This document shows positions 48,849 to 57,656 of a DNA stretch of 64,000 nt, in pieces. The stretch's first letter is position 1; each line of letters begins with the position of its first letter. The position numbers and the translations under genes were made by a program. The stretch spans positions 372,001 through 436,000 of the forward strand of contig MU863881.1 in assembly GCA_033296885.1 (NCBI GenBank), given 5' to 3'. Under the pieces are notes generated by a model. It saw only the letters and a program-made list of their open reading frames with translations. It had not been told where the DNA came from and made no database searches. The DNA comes from Triangularia verruculosa (taxonomy: Eukaryota; Ascomycota; Sordariomycetes; Sordariales; Podosporaceae).

Positions 48849-50115
48849 TTTACCTTAATTGGATCGAAAGCTCTAAAGTCATTGCTGGAATCTAAGAATG
48901 TAAGCATCGGCTGAAGCGAAGCTCCGTTTACTGTAAATAAGGCAAATAGCCAAACGTAGTAAGGCTTGGCGACCAATAGATCTCAGGCTTTCTATTAGTC
49001 GATTTTAAGTAGGTCCTAAAGCCCCTTTAGAAGCCGAAGAAGGGGGAGCTTCGCTCTACACCTTCTGCAAACCGATTCGGGCCGCCCGCCGGGCCGGCAT
49101 CAGTTTTATAGGCAAGATATCTTCCTATCATATATGATTATACGGGTTACCTACAGTTCGGCTGTGACCTAGAGTATGAGCACCTAGGCATCCCCGGCTA
49201 CAAAACTGCACTTGGAACTGGCACACGGATTATACTCGCACAGCTCTAACGGAGACAAATCTCCGTCTCCCCGAATCACTGGAGGTAAGGTAAGGTATCC
49301 AATCTGGAAATAAGATCCGATACTGCGTGACATAAAGGCCAGCTATATCAAGGTAAAAGCCCATCATCAGGTATCCACCTTCCCAGGTTAGCAGCAACTT
49401 CCATCGACCTACACAGCTCACTCTTACCTGCCCGCCTACCTACCTGGTAAGGTAGGTATTCAAAGTCTGGGCAACAAGAAAAACGCCATGACACGCCACA
49501 AGCAAGACACCGGGCAAGCCGTTCACCCTGAACAACCAGACCAAACAACATTTTCCATGACTGACCGAATCGGCAACTTGGCCTTCATGGGAATTCTTGA
49601 TAGCAAGTGGCACGACGATTGTGAGCCTCCACACCACCCACGGCATAATACTCGCAACCACTCTAATGGATCAATAGACTCATCCTGTCAACCAAAAACA
49701 GATTGCTCCCGCACAAAGTCACAGTCAAGCTCTCTGATTGTGGAAATCAGTCATCGTCATGCCCAGAGCAAGCCAGAAGCACATTGATGTTGTAATCGAG
49801 CCTGCATGGAATCTCAACTCACAGGTTGTACTACAAGACCAAAACACCATTCTACGGTGTCTCTTCTTTTCCTCTTGTGGTAAACATCTCACTATTCTAT
49901 TCATCTTCTAACTAAAAGGCAATTCGCGCTCCTACGAATGATAAGCCGTGTTTCTTTTATCTTTCTTTCGTTGCTGAGCGTTTATCGCGCTCCCGAGTTA
50001 AGGCTTGGCGCATAACGTACGGGTATTTGATAAGTGAGAGCGAGGGCTGAAGGCTCTCCTTTCTCGACGATTGCAATGACATTCCCGTAAATCCGATGTT
50101 CCTATCTGGACTACC
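48849..50115. other. AT-rich repeat-like intergenic DNA
   Basis: The stretch is AT-rich at first, with a 10-nt inverted pair GCGAAGCTCC / GGAGCTTCGC (near 48916 and 49052) and TACC microsatellites near 49430-49460. A 99-codon frame at 49488-49787 (+) has no recognisable features. I see no gene. Confidence 0.5.
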
Positions 50116-51138
50116 TCAGTGTGTTCCACATTCTTCCATGACTTCATGTGCCCTGCCGTGGATAATGTAACCCGACTGAATGGATCGTATGACGCTGATG
50201 CTATCAAGAGATGCCGACGCTATCGCCTGTCGCATCGTGTCGCAACGTGTTTTGTCGCAATGAACTTCAAGTGCTCTCGGTCCAATAGCACGTAGATCTT
50301 GCAGAGTCTCTGGGCTTGGGAGATCTGGAAGGAAACAGAGCACGCGAACTGTGGCGTCACGCAAGGGGTGAGCAAACCCAACGCATGTTGTGCTGTCCTC
50401 GCGCAAGCTTGCTGGCAGCTTTCCAACGACCTCATCGACACTGCCGCTTGCATCCATGGATAAAAAAGAGCCAGCGTCTGGCTTTGCCTCAGGTCGCCGC
50501 CAGAGTTCACAACCAGTTGGAATGAGCACGACCTTTTCGTCGAGCATGGGGCCGAGAATGTTATCCGCGATCTCCGAAGTGGGGGTGCCAAGGCGGATGG
50601 TTGTCTGTGTATTCTGCAGGCCGGGCTTCAAGGCTTCGCCGTACGCGTCGAGATAGTCCCGAGACCCAGCATGCTCGTAGAAAGACCGCTCGTCAAGATA
50701 GAGCTCAGTCAATTCCAGCATGACGGGCTTTTCCTGCATTGGTTCCGGCAATGGACTGTCGAAATCGGCATCCAGGAGCTTTGGGTCAATGCCTCGTCGC
50801 ACCAAGTCGGCCTCGACGGCTGGTCGAGGCACACCAACTTTCAATTTCTTGAATGCGTCTCCCAACTGTCGATGCTGGCTGATGGTGCTGGGTCTTTTGC
50901 TGACTAAATCGGCGTCGAGAGCCGAGATACGGAAGTAGTAAGTCGGAACACAGGGGGTGTCGCGGTGCGTGGCGTCGGCGCAGCGAGCAAGCGCAGCGAG
51001 GACTTTCTCAGCGGCCGCCATGTGTGGTGCCTCCCAGAACACATGGAGCAAGAATGCCTGTCCAGGAAGGAAGGTGATTTTCCCTTTGGGCTCGGCCAGC
51101 AGGCGTTGGAGCGACTTCGGTTCCGCATTCGCTTCCAT
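50116..51138 (-). CDS. ABM-like protein (dimeric alpha-beta-barrel type), unknown role
   Basis: An intronless frame of about 340 residues from the first ATG (MEANAEPKSLQRL); the open frame extends further but has no earlier ATG. Near residues 20-65 FLLHVFWEAPHMAAAEKVLA leads into DTPCVPTYYFRIS, and after an insert of about 65 residues comes ELTELYLDERSFYEHAGSRD. This split pattern, a strand and helix followed later by E-x-Y-x-D-x3-F-x2-H, resembles antibiotic-biosynthesis monooxygenases and related small barrels. A second half (TTCVGFAHPLRDATVRVLCF) may be another such module. No signal peptide is seen. It shares a divergent promoter with the P450, so a role in one pathway is plausible. Family assignment is inference only. 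Confidence 0.6.
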   Translation of the reverse strand: MEANAEPKSLQRLLAEPKGKITFLPGQAFLLHVFWEAPHMAAAEKVLAALARCADATHRDTPCVPTYYFRISALDADLVSKRPSTISQHRQLGDAFKKLKVGVPRPAVEADLVRRGIDPKLLDADFDSPLPEPMQEKPVMLELTELYLDERSFYEHAGSRDYLDAYGEALKPGLQNTQTTIRLGTPTSEIADNILGPMLDEKVVLIPTGCELWRRPEAKPDAGSFLSMDASGSVDEVVGKLPASLREDSTTCVGFAHPLRDATVRVLCFLPDLPSPETLQDLRAIGPRALEVHCDKTRCDTMRQAIASASLDSISVIRSIQSGYIIHGRAHEVMEECGTH

Positions 51139-51205
51139 TTTGGCACTGGGTGTAGCACTGTTGTGTCGCTCAATAGGACAAAGTGGTATGCCCTGGTTCT
51201 CTTGG

Positions 51206-51319
51206 GTCGAAATGATTGAAGGCGGGTCCGAGCGGTCGCTGCTGATTGGTCGGCCCCGAAAACGCTCGGGCCACAAAAGTCGAAATGATTGAGGAATCCC
51301 TGTCAATCATTTCGACTTT
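51206..51319. promoter_or_regulatory. Repeated TCGAAATGATTGA motif with perfect inverted repeat
   Basis: Three copies of GTCGAAATGATTGA lie in the 770-bp gap between the divergent ABM-like and P450 genes. The copy at 51206-51219 is direct. Copies two and three form a perfect 17-bp inverted repeat: AAAGTCGAAATGATTGA at 51276-51292 and its complement at 51303-51319, with a 10-nt spacer. This could be a binding site for a dimeric transcription factor serving both genes, or a terminator-like hairpin of unknown use. Confidence 0.6.
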
Positions 51320-51908
51320 CTTAGTGTTAAAAGCAAAAGACACTTGCTCCATTCAAAGGCAGCAATATAGCCCTGCTGTCTTTTAGATATGGTGAAATGC
51401 ACATTGGTACCTCAGGACCTCGAACCGAGAATAACGACGCACCGCACTCACACAAGGCACCTACCTATCACCACTACTGTCGTGTGGAGATCACACGGGG
51501 CTGCCATTGCCATGGATTGCTCAAGTGGTAGGTAGGGTCGGTCATACCTGATCATGTTTTCAAGATGATTATCCTTCTGTGTACCTACAGAGATCAGCTC
51601 GATGTCCTGGCATTCAAGCGTCGCCAGAAGCAACAACACGCACGATGCGACTTTGCTTGTTGGTGGCGCTCCTCTGCCTAGCATAGGTGCTTTCGCCGCC
51701 TCTGATTGGGCCGAATCCGCTGCCTTAGACCTGATCGAGAGCGCCACGCTGACAGCTCGACCGAGACCATGAGCCAACGGGTGTTTAGGCATCGACTCCT
51801 TATCCTTCAATCAACCATTTATTCAGCCATATCCGTCTCACTTTTGCGCCTGATATTCAACCCACGAAACTACGGCTCTGTTGCTGCATCGGTGCGAACA
51901 CGGCAGAT

Positions 51909-53492
51909 ATGAGTGATCCAAGAGTGTTGTTGGCCGTCTTGTCTGGGGCTATTACCGTCGGGTACCTGGCCATCCGGAAGCTCACCGACTACGACCCGCG
52001 GGAACCGCCCCTGGCGCCCCAAACAATACCCATCATCAGCCACTTGATCGGTCTCTACCAGCGGACCTTCAATTATTATTCCGACATTTACGCAGAAACT
52101 GGAGCCCCAATCTTTACGGTGCCCCTCCCGGGCCAAAAGATGTATGTTGTGTCGAGTCCAGAGTTGATCCAGTCGATACAAAAGCAGCACCGGGTTTTCT
52201 CCATCGACCCGATCCTCTTGAAATTTACAAGCATCATATCTGGGGCGAGCAAGGAAGTAGATGATATCTTGCAGGTCAATATGCACGGTGACGATGGCCA
52301 TCACGGTGTTGCTCAGGAAAGTCATGTCGCTCTCAAAGAGGGGACCAAACCGGCCAACATTCACGACATGAACCGGGAAATGTTGCATGAAGTTGCAAAC
52401 TCCTTGAACCTTCTTGAACCACACGTGGGCAAAGCGAAGAGAATCAAGCTATACTCATGGCTCCGCGGGGCCCTTACAAACGCCACCACCAAAGCTGTCT
52501 ACGGGCCTCTGAATCCATACAACGACACAGCCATTGCGGAAGCATTTTGGGACTTCACAGCCGGCATTATGCCTATCCTAATCAACGTTCTCCCCTCGGT
52601 CTTTGCCCGCAAGGCCATCGCCGCCCGAGACAAGGTTTCCAGCGCCTTCTTAGAATACTACACCTCCAACGGGCAGGACTCGGCCTCCCTTCTCACCCGG
52701 CTGCGATACGGGGTTGCTACCCGCAACAAAATCCCCGTCGAGGACATTGCCAAGATCGAAGTCGGTGGGACAATCGCCATCTTGGTGAACACCGTCCCCG
52801 CCGCCTTCTGGACACTCTTCTACCTCCACGCCAACCCCTCCCTCCTCTCCTCCGTCCGAGCCGAAGTCGACGCCTGCACCGACACCGCCCACCCTGCCGA
52901 CGGCAAAGTCACCAAGACAATCGACATTGTCACCCTCAAGGCCAAGTGCCCGCTTTTGCTGTCCTCGTACCAGGAGACCCTTCGCTGCGTCGGCATGGGC
53001 ACACCCGTGAGGCAAGTCACAGAAGACACGCACCTCGACGGCTATCTCCTCAAGAAGGGGGCGTTGATCCAAATGCCAACAAGAGTCGTCCACTCCGACG
53101 CCAAGCTCTGGGGCAACAATGCCGCCGAGTTTGTGCCGGAGCGGTTCCTCCCCGAGAATAAGTCTTCCCGTCCAAAGGACTCCTGCTTCAGGACGTTTGG
53201 AGGTGGCAGAACCCTTTGTCCGGGGAGACACTTTGCCACGAATGAGATCCTGGCCGTTGTGGCTCTCTTTATCTCGAGAATGGATATGAAGCCGGTGGAC
53301 CAGGTCAAGGGGTGGGAGGCGCCGACAAGCTTCAGCACAGGGGCGGCGGGTCAGATTATGGAGCCGGATGAGGATGTCGAGGTCGAGATTACGAGAAGAG
53401 AGGGGTTAAAGGAGGGAATTGAGTGGATTGTGAGGGCCGATAAGGGTGATAAGGTGTTCAAGATGGTCACGGAGGATTATGTGGAGGAGTGA
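51909..53492 (+). CDS. Cytochrome P450 with unusual I-helix
   Basis: An intronless gene of 527 residues. P450s are heme-thiolate enzymes of the ER that usually hydroxylate substrates. An N-terminal anchor (VLLAVLSGAITVGYLAI) is followed by a proline-rich hinge. The K-helix ExxR is in SSYQETLRCVG and the heme-binding loop is FRTFGGGRTLCPGRHFA with the Cys ligand. The I-helix reads VGGTIAILVNTVPAAFWTLF, so the usual acid-threonine pair (AGxDT) is missing and Asn-Thr-Val-Pro stands there. The same change is typical of CYP7 and CYP8 relatives (sterol 7-alpha-hydroxylase and prostacyclin synthase type). A non-standard reaction or a sterol or lipid substrate is therefore possible. It diverges from the ABM-like gene. 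Confidence 0.93.
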   Translation: MSDPRVLLAVLSGAITVGYLAIRKLTDYDPREPPLAPQTIPIISHLIGLYQRTFNYYSDIYAETGAPIFTVPLPGQKMYVVSSPELIQSIQKQHRVFSIDPILLKFTSIISGASKEVDDILQVNMHGDDGHHGVAQESHVALKEGTKPANIHDMNREMLHEVANSLNLLEPHVGKAKRIKLYSWLRGALTNATTKAVYGPLNPYNDTAIAEAFWDFTAGIMPILINVLPSVFARKAIAARDKVSSAFLEYYTSNGQDSASLLTRLRYGVATRNKIPVEDIAKIEVGGTIAILVNTVPAAFWTLFYLHANPSLLSSVRAEVDACTDTAHPADGKVTKTIDIVTLKAKCPLLLSSYQETLRCVGMGTPVRQVTEDTHLDGYLLKKGALIQMPTRVVHSDAKLWGNNAAEFVPERFLPENKSSRPKDSCFRTFGGGRTLCPGRHFATNEILAVVALFISRMDMKPVDQVKGWEAPTSFSTGAAGQIMEPDEDVEVEITRREGLKEGIEWIVRADKGDKVFKMVTEDYVEE

Positions 53493-53594
53493 GGACTACA
53501 ATTGCGGACGAGGAACAAATATGGACGAAGCAAAGAAGGAGAGAATTGGCATTGATTTAGTTTGTATCTATGACTGTTCCAAACGAAAGAAGAT

Positions 53595-54602
53595 TTAAAC
53601 ATCCGGCTTTAGCTCAATGATCACCTCTTTTCGGTATGCAAAAGGATCCGCCGAGCGAGCTGTCACCGGGTCAACTAATGGTAACGTGAGTTGAGAACTG
53701 AAAGTCAACCCCTCCGTGGGAATAGCTATTGGGGTAGGAGGAGGGGCTGGTGTAGTAGTGGGAGGTACAACTGGTCCCAAGTTCAGGGTTGAACTGAAGG
53801 TCAGCCCCTCGGTGGGAATGTCGATCAGCGTAGGCTTTGGCACCACTGTGGTTGCGGTTGGAGGCACCAGGGGACCTAAGTTCAGATTGGAGGTCAAAGC
53901 CGGATTTGGTGATGGACTTGGCTTGAAGGTCGATGGCAGATCAATGGCCGTAGGGGTCTCCAACCTCGGCGGAGGCGGCTCAGCGGAGGTGATGGTAAAG
54001 GTTGGAATAGGAGTGATGGTCTTTGTTATCGTGGTGACCCTGATTGGAGTCATGGTCGACAACTGGGTGGAAGTGGCCTCTGACGTGGGGGGTTTGATGA
54101 CGATGGTGGTCTTAAACGGCGTGACTGTAACACCTGGTGTAAGCGAAACGATCTGAAAAGGAACAGTAAAGGTGGTTACGAACGTAGGCTCCGGGGCTCT
54201 CTTCTCGATGGGGATGACTTGGAGCTTGGCTGTCGGGGCGGGGGTCGGCTCATCAATGGGGATGACTTCGACCTTAGTCGCCGGGGGAGGAGCAACAGAG
54301 ACATGACCAAGTCCTCCATATCTCGGGGGAGGAATATGGACGGGAGGAAGGCCGAGCTTGGGGGTGTGGATGGGAGCAACCGAGACATGAGCGGGACCAG
54401 GCTTGATGATGACTGGGGTCCCGGTCTCTTGTCTCTTGGTCTTCCAATAAGTGCATGGCTTCTTGGGCTGACCGGGGATGACGAAACAAATGGGGCCCCA
54501 AGGGTCAGCGCTGCGGGCCTCGACGTTGTTGGCAACGGGGACTGCGGCGACGAAGGAGGAAAAGGCCACAAAGGTGGCTGCCACGGTGGAAAAGACTCTC
54601 AT
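53595..54602 (-). CDS. Secreted proline/threonine-rich precursor with Kex2-like sites
   Basis: An intronless gene of about 335 residues starting with a clear signal peptide (MRVFSTVAATFVAFSSFVAA). Right after the pro-region comes WGPICFVIPGQPKKPCTYW followed by KTKR, a Kex2-type cleavage site. The remainder is Pro/Thr/Val-rich, with a second dibasic site (EKRAPEP) and several internal repeats: VSVAP twice, VIPI twice, and a block of about 40 residues with the core PTEGLTFSS twice. The C terminus repeats ARSADP, which also precedes the Trp-Cys peptide. The W..C..GQ..C..W pattern recalls ascomycete alpha-type pheromones, but with longer spacing. It could be a pheromone-like or other processed peptide precursor, or a cell-wall protein. 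The 3' ends of this gene and the P450 gene face each other. Confidence 0.75.
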   Translation of the reverse strand: MRVFSTVAATFVAFSSFVAAVPVANNVEARSADPWGPICFVIPGQPKKPCTYWKTKRQETGTPVIIKPGPAHVSVAPIHTPKLGLPPVHIPPPRYGGLGHVSVAPPPATKVEVIPIDEPTPAPTAKLQVIPIEKRAPEPTFVTTFTVPFQIVSLTPGVTVTPFKTTIVIKPPTSEATSTQLSTMTPIRVTTITKTITPIPTFTITSAEPPPPRLETPTAIDLPSTFKPSPSPNPALTSNLNLGPLVPPTATTVVPKPTLIDIPTEGLTFSSTLNLGPVVPPTTTPAPPPTPIAIPTEGLTFSSQLTLPLVDPVTARSADPFAYRKEVIIELKPDV

Positions 54603-55114
54603 GGTGTATTTTTCGTTCGAAATCGTACTGCGATGACAAGAGAGCTGAGGATGAAGAGAAGAAGCGGATATGGATAGTGCTGAGAACATCGTTTTTATAT
54701 TAACAAACTGGACAAACATCTTCTACAAAGACACTGTACAGACAGGCACCCCATTCAGTCCACCCGCACAATGAACCACGGCTGGTGGATACCATTGACG
54801 CTTATTCATGACGATGGTCTTACTCCCCGTGACATAGAATGGCGACATCTTGCGAGCGGCATGGTGTTGCCACTCTTTGAAGGTCGGGTTCTTGGCATTG
54901 TTCTATCTATATCTCGAGTGCTGGTCAGGCACGCCCCTGAAGGGCAACAAAGGAGGGAGGATGCGCGATCTATTCCGGGAACGAATCGGCATCTGGTTCC
55001 TTTGTTCGCAAAGGCGTCAACCGGCCGCTCTAGATGAAACACGCGCGATAAGCGCGTCTAGAGCAGAATTCCAGATGAGTTGAGGATAGGATAAGGTAGT
55101 GCGCCCAGTGTATG
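54603..55114. other. Intergenic, no gene seen
   Basis: Promoter side of the secreted precursor. A short palindrome-like GCGCG-rich stretch lies near 55045-55060. Nothing else is recognised. Confidence 0.45.
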
Positions 55115-55197
55115 GCCTCCTTCGCCTCGTCCTCTTTCTCCGAAACAGGCTCCGCGGTCTTATCCTTGTTAGACAGGGGGGTGTGATGATAAAATAG
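55115..55197 (-). pseudogene. Decayed copy of the small zinc-ribbon gene (48.0 kb)
   Basis: On the minus strand this matches the leader and first 20 codons of the 48.0-kb gene: both have TATCATCAC, then CCGCGGA and the coding sense KTAEPV followed by EK. The start codon is changed (CATG to CCTG), the frame then runs into unrelated sequence, and the zinc-binding part is missing. It is a relic of duplication. Confidence 0.65.
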
Positions 55198-55247
55198 TGG
55201 GAACTGATTACCCTGCGTTAAAACATTGTGAGGACCTTGCAAGCGGC

Positions 55248-55280
55248 ACCTACCTACCTTACCTACCTAAGGTACCTAGG
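55248..55280. repeat. TACC/GGTA microsatellite
   Basis: CACCTACCTACCTTACCTAC and continuation, ending in the palindrome GGTACC. Same type as the tract at 48536. Confidence 0.8.
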
Positions 55281-55657
55281 CTATCTGATATTTAGAGGTA
55301 AAACAAAAGGCTAGGTTCAAGCTTTTAGAAAGATAAATATCACTTTTTAATAGGCCTACATATTCATTGGTGTAAGTTAGAATAATACATCGGTTTACTA
55401 TGCTGCATTATCTTTCAGTCACAATGACGCCCATGATGATTCACGCTTGACTGGCCTGTGACAAAAAGACTCTACCTGCCCGTAGTAAAACTAAAGGCAC
55501 GCCCGTCAGCAACAGGTCTGAGTAAGGTAATAGGGGAGGGAATCACTCGCATATTAAAGCTCTATAACAGACTTCTTCCCATATCATCTTCTTCCTTCTT
55601 CAACTCACCGTGACGAATTCTTGGGGATACCTTATGTGGAAACATTCTTGAATAAAA

Positions 55658-56555
55658 ATGGAAGCTGGATATCTCGAGCAGACAATAGCCGGTTGGTCAT
55701 CGGCCGACCCAGCTGTCAAGAAAATACACGACTTTGTGAAATTATGGTGTGGTTGTAATCCCCCATCAAATCAACAGTTCGGTGAACAATGTCATAACTG
55801 CAATGTGAGTTCTGTGAGGTTTCTAACCTACCCTTCTCTTGTTATCTAACAGTTTCGTACCCGACCTTAGAGGTTTAAGGCAGAGGCGGTTGGATCTGGC
55901 AACGGTCTCGCATACCAGTACACCTGGAGCAAGTCAACACAGACCTTTGAGTGGGTTCCGTACAAACTACAGTGGCTGAGGGACACAGAGCGCGCTCATT
56001 TGCACGAGGCCGGGGGGAAGCAATGGCTGAACAATAGCGAGACCGCATACGATGCCTCGTATCAAAATGCTTTGGATAAAGCACAAGAGGACCCGTCACC
56101 ACCACGGGTACTCCTGGTTCCTGGTTTTTCATGGTCTTTTTTCCCCTCATATGCCGCGCGTGTAGCAATCAAAGGGACTAGTGATGGCGCACCTGTTCCT
56201 CTTGCCCCAGCCCCCATCACGGCCACTGCTCCTGGTGACAGCTCCAACCTGGGACCAGGTCCATCAGCTGCCGAAACCAACGCGGCCATCAATGCGCTTA
56301 AGGCACGACACACCGCCTACAACAAGCTGTGTTGCTGCGAGATCCCGGGTGAAACCTGCAGGAGGCAACATGTGCCCTGCGAGCTGGTAGAATGTGGGCA
56401 AGGAGAGATCGAATACTGCAGAGTCTGCCGCTCACAACCGGTATGGTGTATTATCCTCTCTACTTTTGATGGCTTTGAGTCTCTACCTCTTGAATAGCAA
56501 CACTGACCGTCACCTTTCTGTGGTGTCCTAGACCTGTCATAGTGTGGCGCAATAG
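55658..56555 (+). CDS. Cysteine-rich zinc-ribbon protein, paralogue B
   Basis: Exons 55658-55804, 55871-56440 and 56532-56555 give about 246 residues. Exon 1 ends in WCGCNPPSNQQFGEQCHNCN, a CxC-x11-CxxC zinc-ribbon-like set. Exon 2 opens RFKAEAVGSG, carries WSKSTQTFEWVPYKLQWLRD, then a Pro/Ala linker, and ends in a Cys-rich block (LCCCEIPGETCRRQHVPCEL, CRVCRSQP). The third exon adds TCHSVAQ, which completes a Cys/His set; without splicing the frame ends at 56497. The gene at 60458-61259 has the same plan and the same intron position and phase right after the CHNC motif, so both are real and related. There is no signal peptide. Function is unknown; zinc-dependent binding is inferred. Confidence 0.7.
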
Positions 56556-56587
56556 GTACCAGAGCGGGAGCCCGTGGGACTGGGTTG

Positions 56588-56634
56588 TGACATCTGGGCC
56601 CAACTTTGATATACCATAAATATACGACTGTTTG
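56588..56634. repeat. 47-bp direct repeat, copy 1
   Basis: TGACATCTGGGCCCAACTTT and continuation to TATACGACTGTTTG. It pairs with 56974-57020, same strand, same length, about 39 of 47 positions equal by eye. Confidence 0.7.
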
Positions 56635-56784
56635 AGGGAGTGTGGTAACCGGCCTACCGTAAGGCTATTTAAAATATTGGCCTGTGATTGGCCAGTAGGC
56701 CTGTAAGAAAGATCAAAAGGCTCCCACTGGGAGTCTCTCATAGGTAGGTGTGAGAGCTAGTGGGAGGTGTATGTGGAAGACAGT

Positions 56785-56880
56785 GGTTGTGGTGGACTTG
56801 GGATTCGAACCCAGGCACTTGCACTTGGTATTCTACTTTCCAGGAACCTTGGCGATCTTCCAAATAGGCCATTTACTATG
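56785..56880 (-). other. tRNA-like / SINE-like fragment
   Basis: On the minus strand GGGTTCGAATCCCA is a perfect tRNA T-arm / B-box, with an A-box-like GATCGCCAAGGTTCC about 50 nt before it and GTCCACCA after it. No matching 5' acceptor strand or clean anticodon arm is found, so it is not an intact tRNA. It lies between two 47-bp repeats and may be a tRNA-derived short interspersed element or a decayed tRNA gene. Confidence 0.4.
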
Positions 56881-56973
56881 GCAATCGCGATAATATTCGT
56901 TCTTTCCATCTTGTGGTTGATATGTGGCCTATGGGAGTCTTGGCCCAATTAAGCTCCCGGGGCCGGTCAACAT

Positions 56974-57020
56974 TGACATCAGGGCCCAAGATTGACACGC
57001 CAGTAATATACGACTGTTTG
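56974..57020. repeat. 47-bp direct repeat, copy 2
   Basis: TGACATCAGGGCCCAAGATT and continuation to TATACGACTGTTTG; partner of 56588-56634. The two copies flank the tRNA-like fragment. Confidence 0.7.
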
Positions 57021-57393
57021 GATTCCCAGGTTTCCGCTACGGTAGGCGGGAAGCTAGGCAACCAGATAAGAGTTCATTCCCGCAACCACATCGCCGACTT
57101 CTACAATAATCGGCTGCGGCTGACAGACTGTCTGATTTTTGGGTACCTGTTTTGAATGGCCGAGAAGAGGGTGTTGGCAACTGCAGGCTCGTAGGTAAGG
57201 TACACTACTTACCTGAGCTGACATCCTCGGATTCTCATATCTACCTACCTTACATTCCATGGCGTGATGACTAGCCCTCGACCGGGCTATACCCACAATC
57301 TAGGGGAAAGTAATTTGATTTCATGAACTCGTTATATGTGAAATCAGTTCAAGAAGTGGATGTAGCATTCCGTGGCGCTATGTTGAAACCGAC

Positions 57394-57656
57394 CTAGCGG
57401 TCTGAGCATTTTGGCGGATCCAAATAATCGGACGCCAGATCAATGAGACACTTCCAGTTCACTTTTCCTTGTTTCCAGGGGTCTAAAGTTACCAGTTCCA
57501 TAACCGTACCATGAAACTGGTAGTTAAACCAGGGACCACGGCTATGCTCAAACCCAACTTGGTCTTCAAACAGAGCCCTTTTCCTGCTCTGAACAAGCCC
57601 TTCAACAAACTGTGTTGCGAGAGTGGCGGTTGGATCCACCCATATCAAATTGCACA
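57394..57656 (-). pseudogene. Out-of-frame continuation of the STAND gene
   Basis: Just where the STAND frame stops (57645), the neighbouring frame continues for about 86 codons with protein-like composition (VNWKCLIDLASDYLDP) before its own stop. No intron I can find joins the two frames. A one-base frameshift near 57650 would extend the protein. It may be a real mutation, an assembly error, or chance. Confidence 0.4.

Noticed and set aside
49488..49787. 99-codon frame with ATG in the repeat region
   Set aside because: No motif, polar low-information composition and no supporting splice sites.
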